Origin: a virus
Strand: one strand, 5' to 3'
Virus record (IMG/VR): IMGVR_UViG_3300009512_000078
Coordinates: 1 to 24,152 of that record
DNA length: 24,152 bases
How positions within the stretch are numbered: the first letter of the stretch is position 1; each line of letters opens with the position of its first letter. The translations under genes were made by a program, and so were the position numbers. Under the pieces are notes generated by a model. That model saw nothing but the letters and a program-made list of their open reading frames with translations. It ran no database searches and had not been told where the DNA came from. Shown here one piece after another: positions 16,421 to 24,152 of the stretch.

Positions 16421-17649
16421 TGTACAAAATACTAACAGCATCAGCAGACACATACATAACAAATAAAGTATTAAACAAAGCAACCCGGGCTACTGATGCC
16501 AACATGGGTAATGCATCAACAATCGATATATTCAAGCTTTATGACGAGTCATCGTTCACTGGTCACCCAAAGACTTACAAAGATGACACTGGGACTTTAT
16601 TACTACATGCAGACGCCGATGGTGCTAGCGTTCCCGTTGAACTATCAAGAGGACTCGTGAAGTTCGACCTATCTGAGCTTGCTGCAGGAATACAGTCTGA
16701 AACTGGCTTTGAAGCTACACTAAAAATGTACGATGTCTTCGGTGGACAGACAACTCCATCTAATTTTTCATTATTAGTCACCCCGTTATCTTTCGCATTC
16801 GACGAAGGCTCAGGTCGTGACGTAGAATCGTTCGACGACCTTGATGTATGCAACTTTTTAACAGCCTCTTATTCTAGTGGAGTTGAGACTTTGTGGGGAA
16901 CACATACAACAATAACACCAACATTAGGTGATCCTTATCTTGTTTTCAACATATTGTCAGTAACAGATGTCTTGGATATATCAACGTATGGAGTTACTCA
17001 AGATTTCGAGACAGGCCAAGAGGATCTCTCTGTAGACGTAACTACTGCAATTACTGCAATGCTTAGAACAACGACGCCGATCACAAACAACGGATTCAGA
17101 GTATCATTCATTCAGACTGAAGAACAGGACAACAAGACGCGATTCGTAAAGCGCTTTGTATCACGTCACTCAAATGATAAAAATAAGACGCCAAGACTAA
17201 TAATAAAATATACAGAAGATATTTCTGCAGCAACTTCAAATGTAGATTATACAAATTATCAAGCAACAATATTAAACTTACAAAAAGAATACAGTGCTAC
17301 AGATAAGGTAAGGCTTCACATATTCGTTGATGACAGAAACTATAGCTCTGTTGAAGCTACAAAATTACCGATTAAAAACAAAGGAAAACTAATAGGATCA
17401 GATGACATTCTATTAGGCGTCGCAGGCACTCTTTGTTATTCTTTAATAGACGTAGGCACAGGAGATATAATAATTCCTTTTGATGAACTTGCAACTGTAG
17501 TCTCATATGATACAGATGAGATGCACATGATATTAAACTTATCAGGCTTATCAAAGGGAACATCATATGAAATTAAGTTCCGATTAACAGAGACAGCAGG
17601 CTCTCTACAATATACTATCGGCGAAAATAATATCTTTAAGGTAGTATAA
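16420..17649 (+). CDS. DNRLRE-type beta-sandwich protein (carbohydrate-binding-like)
   Basis: 409 residues. The first 265 residues resemble DNRLRE/CBM96-type domains: SADTYITNKVLN and DANMGNASTIDI form the opening signature (A-DTYI ... N-G-S), RGLVKFDLSEL is the conserved strand, and FVSRHSNDKNKTPRLIIKY closes it. Such domains are usually found in secreted polysaccharide-active proteins. A second beta-rich region (about 280-409) follows. It sits between the gp6-like gene and the giant wedge-like gene, translationally coupled to the former. Possible role is surface binding or structural decoration of the baseplate; I infer this from position. Confidence 0.65.
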   Translation: MYKILTASADTYITNKVLNKATRATDANMGNASTIDIFKLYDESSFTGHPKTYKDDTGTLLLHADADGASVPVELSRGLVKFDLSELAAGIQSETGFEATLKMYDVFGGQTTPSNFSLLVTPLSFAFDEGSGRDVESFDDLDVCNFLTASYSSGVETLWGTHTTITPTLGDPYLVFNILSVTDVLDISTYGVTQDFETGQEDLSVDVTTAITAMLRTTTPITNNGFRVSFIQTEEQDNKTRFVKRFVSRHSNDKNKTPRLIIKYTEDISAATSNVDYTNYQATILNLQKEYSATDKVRLHIFVDDRNYSSVEATKLPIKNKGKLIGSDDILLGVAGTLCYSLIDVGTGDIIIPFDELATVVSYDTDEMHMILNLSGLSKGTSYEIKFRLTETAGSLQYTIGENNIFKVV

Positions 17650-17651
17650 TA

Positions 17652-20600
17652 ATGACAACCTACACAGACTCAGTAAGCAAATTAATAGACAACACTCTGT
17701 TCGATGAGTTTCCTGAAAGCGACTTTTTCAAAGAAGCACTAAAGTCTATTTCATCTACACAACAGCTTAATCTTGACTGGTCCAAGTTTGAAAATCATAC
17801 ATTTTTTAATTCTGCTGTGTCTAATGTAAACACAGCTTTTGACAAACTTGTCAACGGATATCCAATCGATGGCACTAAAAAGGAAGTAATAGACTTTGTT
17901 AATTCATTGACGGGTTTTGAAAAATATATACTTGATACTTTTCCTAAAAATACTGGATATTTGCAGTTCAATAAGTCGCTTCCTAACTCGATAGACGTAA
18001 AAGACATCAAAAATTCAGGAATAGTAATAAAAGAGTCGGCAATAGTTACTGGTGAGAAGGGATTAAACCCAGGTTCAAAATCATTTTCAATAGAAGCTCA
18101 CATATACGCAGAGGATGCTGCCAATTTAAACCAGATAGTTTTACAGAAACTAGAAAGTAACAATATTGGATTTTCATTAGTGTTGGAAGAAAATTTAAGT
18201 ACAACAGCTTGCAACATTCAGTTTATCGTCACGACTGCAGAAATTGTGTCATATGTATCAGCTCCTATTGTCAAAGGAAAATTCAATCACATATGCGCAA
18301 TATTTGACAGAGACAGTGAGACGTCTACTTTAAAGATATTAGTAAACGGAGTGGAGTCAACAAATGATTTAGTATTGGAGGTACTTAATATTAACCCTAC
18401 TAATAACTATCTAACTATTGGGTATGGAAATACTACTAAGATAACCTCAACTACGACTTTCACACAAGGTGAATATTTCGATGGGTACATAGATGAATTA
18501 AGATTATATCATAAAGCAATATCATGGGACTCAGTAGAGCCAAAAGCTAAAAAACAGATATTCCAAGATGATGATCTTGTTTTATATTTTAGATTCAACG
18601 AACCCTTCGATGCCGAAGCAGCTGTGAACACTCCGAATATAGTAATAGACAGCTCAGGAAATGGTTTTCATAGTGTAATAAATAACTTTGATTCTTCACT
18701 TAGAGACAATCCTACATCAATAGTAAATCCTATTGAATTTGAAGATGAAAAATACTTTCCGATCTTGTTCCCAAACAACACGTTAGTACAAACATTCAAC
18801 ACATCACTACTTACATCAGCAATTTTATATGATGACAACAATCCAAACTTAATCACAAAGCTTGTCCCACCTCATTACTTTTTAGACGGAATGAACGAAA
18901 CTATATCAAATGAAAGCGGCTTTGGTACAATTTTAAACGCATACGAAGGCGACAAGCCAAATTCTGGAAAACTAGGCACAGCACAAATGCTAACTTCAGT
19001 TTTGCTAATTTGGGGAAAATTCTTTGATGAAATAAAAATAGTAACAGATAACTTTTCTAACTTGTTGAATGTAGAGTACAGCGATGAAGAGTCTGCAATC
19101 AATACATTTTTAACTTTTGTTGCAAAATACTACGGATTTGATCTGCCTACAATATTTCCAGAGGCATCATGGGAACAGTTCGCTCATGGTGAAAACACAA
19201 GTGATCAGACGACAAAAGCTCAGACAGCGCTGTCATACATACAATCACAGATCTGGAGAAGAATACTTGTTAACTTAAAAGACATCTACAAATCAAAGGG
19301 AACTATAAACAGTATTAAATCGTTTCTATTGTCAGCAGGAATTGATCCAAACTCGCTACTACGTCTCAGAGAGTACGGTGGAAATCTTAAGAACGATATA
19401 AAATACTCAAGAGAAGAAAAAATAGAAACGTCTACAATGCTAGACTTTTCTGGATCATTAAGCACAACATCAACAGGCGTCTATGACTCTGACGGTATAT
19501 ACGAAGACCTTCCTTACATAAAATCAGGATTCTTGTCTGGATCACGGCTTGAAGTAGGGTTCCCGGAACCACAGGGAACTATGCAGACAATATCATCACA
19601 TTATCCTACACCTGGTATTTTAGCAACATCAGTGACAACACCTGGACTAGCACCTGCCGATGGGCATGTAATAATAATAACGATGACATCTACTTCATTG
19701 ACAGAGACGTGGACAAGAGGAACTACCACAACAGGAATATGGGAAATATCTTCAGGTACTCCTGATTTCTCTGTAACCGACTCAGGCGGAATTGTTACAA
19801 TAACATCACTATTCGCAGGCGAAGCGTTCAATGGGTCAGCAACAATCGAGGGCGTCCCGCTCACTGCTATAGCTGGAGGTACAAACGTAATTCCAGTAGC
19901 TGACTTAGAATCACGACACGGAATATCCGACGATATAAATGATGGTTTGTTCACATCGGGATCGTTCTTATTCGAAGGAATCTACTCGTTTCCAGTTGAT
20001 AGAGAGTACAGCTCATATCAAAGTCTAATACGTGTTAACGCCGACGGAAAATCCTACAACAACGTTGTTTTAAATGTCGTTGCACATTCTTCTTCGATAG
20101 ACCCAGCTAATCACGAATTAAAGTGCTTTATTACACCTACAAATACCACCATACCATCTGTTCCAAAGATAGAATTAGTGATCACAGGCGTAAATATTTT
20201 TGATGGATCAAAGTGGAATATAGCTGCCGGAAGAGATAGATTCGATGAAATAGAAGATAACGTATCGTCGTCTTATTATATGAAATGCACACGTCAGATG
20301 TTTGGTGATATAAAAGAATATCATTCCGCATCTTCTTATTATGAAGAACTAGATCATTCACTTATATATGCCGTATCAACAAACACAGTATTATCTCTCA
20401 CTCTTCCTGTTATAAATGACACTATTACCTGGACTCCTACAGGAGGAGCCTTGACAACATCTACATATGACGGATCAGATTGGTCAAACCCCACAGGGTA
20501 CTCTGTAGTTGTAACAGAAGGAGGCGGATTTATAACGGATATAGTTATTACTGTCACATCAGGAACATCATCAGCTCTTAACACAGTTGTCCCTACACAT

Positions 20601-21677
20601 ACTGATGGTGGAGGCTCAGGTTCATCGACTCTGCTTGCTGCATTCGTCGACGGAATCGATGGATCAGATATTTTTTCTAAGAGAGACGGAAACTTTAATG
20701 AATACGGACACTTCCTTTCGATAGGAAAACAGAATTTTGCAACGACTCCAGAGTTCTTAAACAGTTTTGGCCCATCATCTACAGAAATGACAACAGAATT
20801 TGAAGGTAAAGTCGGACACTTAAGAATGTGGTCGAAAGGATTCACAGACGATGAATGGAAAGAACACGTTCGAAATTATACTTCACTCGGTGTTGTATCA
20901 CCGTTTGACAACTTTAACTTCAACACTCACGCAACCGGTTCATTCCAGAGACTCAGAGTAGACGCTTCAACAGATCAATCTACAACGGCAGCAAACGCTT
21001 CTGGAGAGATCCAGATATTCGATTATTCACAAAATGAAAAACACTTGTCAGGAACAGGCTTCGAACTAGAAAACACTGTAATTAAACCAGAGAACTTCTA
21101 TTTTAATATTATTTCTCCTAAGTATGATCTATTACAGTCAAGCAATAAAATTAGAGCCCGCGGTTTCATAGATGAAGACAATGTCAAAAACTCTGCAAAT
21201 GCCATACAAGGGCTAGTTCATGAGATCCCATTGTATGAAAAGTTCTTTGATGATGCAAGATTCGCAGTTGAATTCTCGTCAATAGATGCCTTAAACGAAG
21301 ACATAGTCAAGATGTTCAGCTCGCTTGACGTCATCAACAATATACTTGGTCAACCGAATCTAATGTTCTCTGATTCATATATTGATCTAGAGAACTTACA
21401 GAAAATTTATTTCAACAGACTTACTGGCAAACTAGACATCGATGCGTACTTAGGGATCTTTAAGTGGTTCGACGAAGCATACACAAAAATAATAAAACAA
21501 CTACTCCCAAAGAAGACAAAGTATATGGGAACAAACTTTATCATTGAATCACACATGTTAGAAAGAAACAGATTCAAATACTTATTCGACGACATCTACA
21601 TGAACTCATCAGAACGCGACAATTCAAGAGGAAACATATTCCTATCTCAGATTGTTGGTAGTATAAAGAAATTTTAG
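17652..21677 (+). CDS. giant baseplate/tail protein with LamG domains, possible gp7/gpI-like
   Basis: 1341 residues. A LamG-like domain spans about 120-345 (FSIEAHIYAEDA, YIDELRLYHKAI, then VIDSSGNGFHSVI). A helical region near 410-590 includes QIWRRILVNLKDIYKSKGT and SIKSFLLSAGI, the pattern of the gpI-like tail domain; in P2 and T4 this component (gpI, gp7) follows gpJ/gp6, as here. A second LamG region (about 770-1085) has FVDGIDGS, GHFLSIGKQNF and GHLRMWSKGF. Two related small beta inserts (about 650-755 and 913-990) break these regions. The C-terminus (YMGTNFIIESHMLERNRFKYL) is a motif that recurs in large phage tail proteins. The gp7 assignment rests on order and the short pattern; LamG calls are firmer. 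Confidence 0.75.
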   Translation: MTTYTDSVSKLIDNTLFDEFPESDFFKEALKSISSTQQLNLDWSKFENHTFFNSAVSNVNTAFDKLVNGYPIDGTKKEVIDFVNSLTGFEKYILDTFPKNTGYLQFNKSLPNSIDVKDIKNSGIVIKESAIVTGEKGLNPGSKSFSIEAHIYAEDAANLNQIVLQKLESNNIGFSLVLEENLSTTACNIQFIVTTAEIVSYVSAPIVKGKFNHICAIFDRDSETSTLKILVNGVESTNDLVLEVLNINPTNNYLTIGYGNTTKITSTTTFTQGEYFDGYIDELRLYHKAISWDSVEPKAKKQIFQDDDLVLYFRFNEPFDAEAAVNTPNIVIDSSGNGFHSVINNFDSSLRDNPTSIVNPIEFEDEKYFPILFPNNTLVQTFNTSLLTSAILYDDNNPNLITKLVPPHYFLDGMNETISNESGFGTILNAYEGDKPNSGKLGTAQMLTSVLLIWGKFFDEIKIVTDNFSNLLNVEYSDEESAINTFLTFVAKYYGFDLPTIFPEASWEQFAHGENTSDQTTKAQTALSYIQSQIWRRILVNLKDIYKSKGTINSIKSFLLSAGIDPNSLLRLREYGGNLKNDIKYSREEKIETSTMLDFSGSLSTTSTGVYDSDGIYEDLPYIKSGFLSGSRLEVGFPEPQGTMQTISSHYPTPGILATSVTTPGLAPADGHVIIITMTSTSLTETWTRGTTTTGIWEISSGTPDFSVTDSGGIVTITSLFAGEAFNGSATIEGVPLTAIAGGTNVIPVADLESRHGISDDINDGLFTSGSFLFEGIYSFPVDREYSSYQSLIRVNADGKSYNNVVLNVVAHSSSIDPANHELKCFITPTNTTIPSVPKIELVITGVNIFDGSKWNIAAGRDRFDEIEDNVSSSYYMKCTRQMFGDIKEYHSASSYYEELDHSLIYAVSTNTVLSLTLPVINDTITWTPTGGALTTSTYDGSDWSNPTGYSVVVTEGGGFITDIVITVTSGTSSALNTVVPTHTDGGGSGSSTLLAAFVDGIDGSDIFSKRDGNFNEYGHFLSIGKQNFATTPEFLNSFGPSSTEMTTEFEGKVGHLRMWSKGFTDDEWKEHVRNYTSLGVVSPFDNFNFNTHATGSFQRLRVDASTDQSTTAANASGEIQIFDYSQNEKHLSGTGFELENTVIKPENFYFNIISPKYDLLQSSNKIRARGFIDEDNVKNSANAIQGLVHEIPLYEKFFDDARFAVEFSSIDALNEDIVKMFSSLDVINNILGQPNLMFSDSYIDLENLQKIYFNRLTGKLDIDAYLGIFKWFDEAYTKIIKQLLPKKTKYMGTNFIIESHMLERNRFKYLFDDIYMNSSERDNSRGNIFLSQIVGSIKKF

Positions 21678-21686
21678 GAAAACATC

Positions 21687-23699
21687 ATGGCATATACATT
21701 AAGAAACGATCCTGGAGTTCTAACACCCTACGAAGACGACAACTCAAATAATAGAAAGGTAGTATCAAGAGTAACTGAATCAAAAACAGGGTATTCTACC
21801 AAGTTAGAGTCTCAAACTATTGAAATAACAAATAAAAATTATCTGGGGTTTGGTTTAACAACTGTTGACACAAGTGAAATAACCTCTGCATTAGTCAGTT
21901 TCCCAAACACACAGCGTAAAAGAAAACAAGATGAACCGTATGAGCTAACGGACGAGTTCTCAAAAACAGGAAGACAATACACACAATGGGCATCAGATAA
22001 TCTAAAAGTGTACACACGTTCAAGTACATCTGCTATAAGCGATCTACTAACCCCACCGTCAGTTGTGACCGTAAAAGATCAATTAGGCGCCCTTGTTTTT
22101 ACAGCAAATACAAATATTCCATTTTTGGCAGCACCTGGTAAAAAGATGAATGTAGATGTAGCGTCTGTAAAGCTTACATCACCTGATGCATCGTCTTATC
22201 AATACATTGAAATAGAAAACACAACAGGGTCAAACATAGGCTCGGGAACTTCAACAGATAAACAGTTCTCAATTTCAATGTGGTTTTATTTGAACAATGA
22301 AAAAGAGACTATACTTTTATCAAAAGGGACGCTATTAGATCAAGAGTACGAATTAAAAATAAATCCTGACATGAAGATAGAGTTTAAAACAATTGAAGAT
22401 GATGCCGCCGCTAAAACTTATGTGATTACTTCTGCACTTGCTGTTGAAGCAAATAAATGGCAACACGTAGTATTGTCGTCAATTGGTAACGACTGGACTG
22501 CCACAGACGCTTTTACTAATAAATTTTATAGACTCTATATCAATAAGACTATTGACAAAAACTATTCTATTACTCATACAACTTATGCTGCAACAGGTAC
22601 ACTTGTTGGACCTGGGAATGTCTTCGTAGGTTCAAATAAATCAGGAGACGACAATAACATCGACGGATTGATAGCAGAAGTCGCCATCTGGCAAGACTAC
22701 TATTTGAAGAAGAAAGAAGTTGTAGCAATTTACAACTCTGCTACAAAAAATCTAGCAAAAATGGATACTTCTGCATTTGATGCGTTTAGACAGGGCGTCA
22801 GCGTTACAACAGATAAGTACAAAAATGATTCAATATTATACAAATTATCATCAAATAATCAGAGAAACATAGGACGCCCAGATCATTATGTTGAGCAAAG
22901 AGAGTACGGCCAACCTATAAATTATGAAGGAAATATACCTTTTGCCGATATCGAAGGCAGGCACAGTCCATATGATCTCACCACACACACGATATTAAGC
23001 ACAGAGACTGTTCAATATCCCGTAGTGTACGATAATAATATACTTGAACCAATCAGAAATAATGGTATTCTCGAGCCACTCGCAATCAGAGAGACAATAC
23101 TCAACAACTCAGCTGACTCACCTTGGCAAGCACATAGAGTGTCTGGCGAGATATCTGGTGCAAATTCAAACCCAGAGTTTGGAACAATCTTCGTGTCAAA
23201 TGATATAAAAAGAACAGAAGATCAACAAAAACTAGAAAACGTAATGATCAACGACGACGGTTATTTTGATGCAAGTGAACAAGCCTTTGCGCCTGTAACA
23301 AATAGTGATTACATTTCTTTAACAGATTATGTAGCATTCATAAGCGGCACTTATACTTTATGGGAAAATTTATATAACTACGCTATCTGGATAAGCGCTG
23401 GTTCTCCTGGTGAATCTCATTATCCTCGCCCATATCTCAGAACGTTAGAAAAAATAACCTTCAACGTCCCCGGGTTCTCTTCAGACGTCCCACAGACAGA
23501 AGTATTGTTCGATGATACAATTGATCTAACAACGAACTCACTAATAACAGAGACTGAGGCTTTAACAGGCATACTAATGGCTCTTCCTGACAGTTCTAGA
23601 TCGAATTACTTGATAAAATCAGCCCATTCTGGTTTCACATATGACAACAATCCCGAAGGCACAGACTCTTTGGCATTCGGCGGGTTACTTAGAAAATAA
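21687..23699 (+). CDS. LamG-domain structural protein
   Basis: 670 residues, ATG with AGGA at 21676-21679. An N-terminal beta-rich region (1-165) precedes a LamG/concanavalin-like domain at about 170-350, with FSISMWFYLNNEKETILLSKG, WQHVVLSSIGNDW, FYRLYINKTID and IDGLIAEVAIWQDYYLKK in the usual order. The remaining 320 residues are unassigned and include LEPIRNNGILEPLAIRET, a pattern known to me from large phage tail proteins but without known function. Second of three consecutive LamG genes, so likely a paralogue; probably binds host surface sugars. Confidence 0.72.
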   Translation: MAYTLRNDPGVLTPYEDDNSNNRKVVSRVTESKTGYSTKLESQTIEITNKNYLGFGLTTVDTSEITSALVSFPNTQRKRKQDEPYELTDEFSKTGRQYTQWASDNLKVYTRSSTSAISDLLTPPSVVTVKDQLGALVFTANTNIPFLAAPGKKMNVDVASVKLTSPDASSYQYIEIENTTGSNIGSGTSTDKQFSISMWFYLNNEKETILLSKGTLLDQEYELKINPDMKIEFKTIEDDAAAKTYVITSALAVEANKWQHVVLSSIGNDWTATDAFTNKFYRLYINKTIDKNYSITHTTYAATGTLVGPGNVFVGSNKSGDDNNIDGLIAEVAIWQDYYLKKKEVVAIYNSATKNLAKMDTSAFDAFRQGVSVTTDKYKNDSILYKLSSNNQRNIGRPDHYVEQREYGQPINYEGNIPFADIEGRHSPYDLTTHTILSTETVQYPVVYDNNILEPIRNNGILEPLAIRETILNNSADSPWQAHRVSGEISGANSNPEFGTIFVSNDIKRTEDQQKLENVMINDDGYFDASEQAFAPVTNSDYISLTDYVAFISGTYTLWENLYNYAIWISAGSPGESHYPRPYLRTLEKITFNVPGFSSDVPQTEVLFDDTIDLTTNSLITETEALTGILMALPDSSRSNYLIKSAHSGFTYDNNPEGTDSLAFGGLLRK

Positions 23700-23706
23700 A
23701 AAGTGT

Positions 23707-23712
23707 TATAAT
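23707..23712 (+). promoter_or_regulatory. candidate -10-like element (TATAAT)
   Basis: GTTATAATTATAG in the 48-base gap after the previous stop, 35 bases before the ATG at 23748. GGAAAG at 23738-23743 is the ribosome binding site. No -35 box visible. Confidence 0.4.
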
Positions 23713-23747
23713 TATAGATGTATTTCTATAAAGTTTTGGAAAGTTAA

Positions 23748-24152
23748 ATGAGCGAAAAAGTTAAAAGTATATTTCTTGATAATACTACGATCCACAGCGA
23801 TCAAATAGTAGATCATGACCTAACAAAGCCTTGGCAGACAATCTTTGGCGCAGACAATCCCAATATAAATAATGATAGTCTCGTAGCATACTGGAGGTTC
23901 TTTGACGACAGCTTTTTCGACTCGTTTTACAAGACATCGGATTCATCTGAAAACGATCATCATATAATTTATCCTGCAGAGGTAAATGTCCCAGCCTTAA
24001 GCTATGAAACTCCTTTTAATAACAACAATACAACTGTTTCGTTTGACGGCTCAGTTTCTATGGGGCAAGTGTCTGATCATGATGATTTGTCGTTCGTCGA
24101 TGGCACAACTAATAAACCTTTTAGTATAAGTTTTTGGTTTAAGTTTAAAGAC
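23748..24152 (+). CDS. LamG-domain protein, 5' part (cut by window end)
   Basis: 135 codons are open from ATG 23748 to the end of the window. The start reads MSEKVKSIFLDNTTIHSDQI. Further on, DSLVAYWRFFDDSFFDS, a SSENDHHIIYP stretch, TTVSFDGSVSMG and KPFSISFWFKFKD match the start of a LamG/concanavalin-like domain (SxxNxxH, then V-F-DG, then SISFWFK). Third LamG gene in a row; the rest lies outside. Confidence 0.75.
   Translation, partial: MSEKVKSIFLDNTTIHSDQIVDHDLTKPWQTIFGADNPNINNDSLVAYWRFFDDSFFDSFYKTSDSSENDHHIIYPAEVNVPALSYETPFNNNNTTVSFDGSVSMGQVSDHDDLSFVDGTTNKPFSISFWFKFKD

Noticed and set aside
17645-17650. TATAAT at the start of the giant LamG gene
   Set aside because: It lies one base before the ATG and spans the preceding stop codon, leaving no room for a leader, so it cannot serve as a promoter for that gene.
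20354-20845. Long open frame on the - strand (163 codons)
   Set aside because: Entirely opposite the giant LamG gene, whose protein shows clear domain motifs across this stretch; the reverse frame has none.

Overview
The window looks like part of the late structural region of a T4-type myovirus (contractile tail), probably from a marine or other aquatic phage. The evidence is a gp55-like late sigma factor, a gp5-like hub/spike protein, a gp25-like baseplate protein and a gp6-like baseplate protein in one gene block. All genes are on the + strand, packed with overlaps of a few bases, and the DNA is AT-rich with much use of ATA, AGA and TCA codons. The host cannot be named from the sequence. 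I see no tRNA, rRNA, CRISPR array, insertion sequence or integrase, and no gene-free gap over 300 bases.

Region 1 (1-5119), surface and fibre proteins. The tail of an upstream gene is followed by a short lectin-like protein, an 810-residue protein of PKD/Ig-like repeats with a visible internal duplication, and a 733-residue fibre-like protein ending in a C1q/TNF-like jelly roll. These are likely adhesins or virion decorations.

Region 2 (5120-10501), a modification cassette. A two-headed glycosyltransferase (GT-B-like half fused to a GT2 half) is followed by an Fe-S PD-(D/E)XK nuclease of the Cas4/AddB type and two tandem GT-B glycosyltransferases. The first three genes each follow their own TATA-type element, so the block looks like inserted 'moron' genes. 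The first glycosyltransferase gene has an abrupt change in codon use at the join of its two N-terminal subdomains.

Region 3 (10494-14005), late regulation and hub. A small membrane protein, the gp55-like sigma factor, a small helical protein, the gp5-like hub/spike, a hydrophobic proline-rich protein and a small Cys-rich (zinc-ribbon-like) protein lie almost end to end.

Region 4 (14113-24152), baseplate wedge and LamG block. gp25-like and gp6-like genes are followed by a DNRLRE-type carbohydrate-binding-like protein, a giant 1341-residue protein that may be the gp7/gpI counterpart with LamG domains, and two more LamG proteins, the last cut by the window end. The order W(gp25)-J(gp6)-I(gp7) matches contractile-tail baseplates, but sugar-binding modules have been inserted throughout.

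Taken together, the window pairs an unusually sugar-centred virion (lectin-like, PKD, C1q, DNRLRE and several LamG domains) with a phage-encoded set of glycosyltransferases. The most interesting leads are the glycosyltransferase/nuclease cassette, the repeated small beta-domain inserted twice into the giant wedge protein, the 26-bp perfect palindrome in the PKD gene, and the recurring TATAAT element that may be the target of the phage sigma factor.
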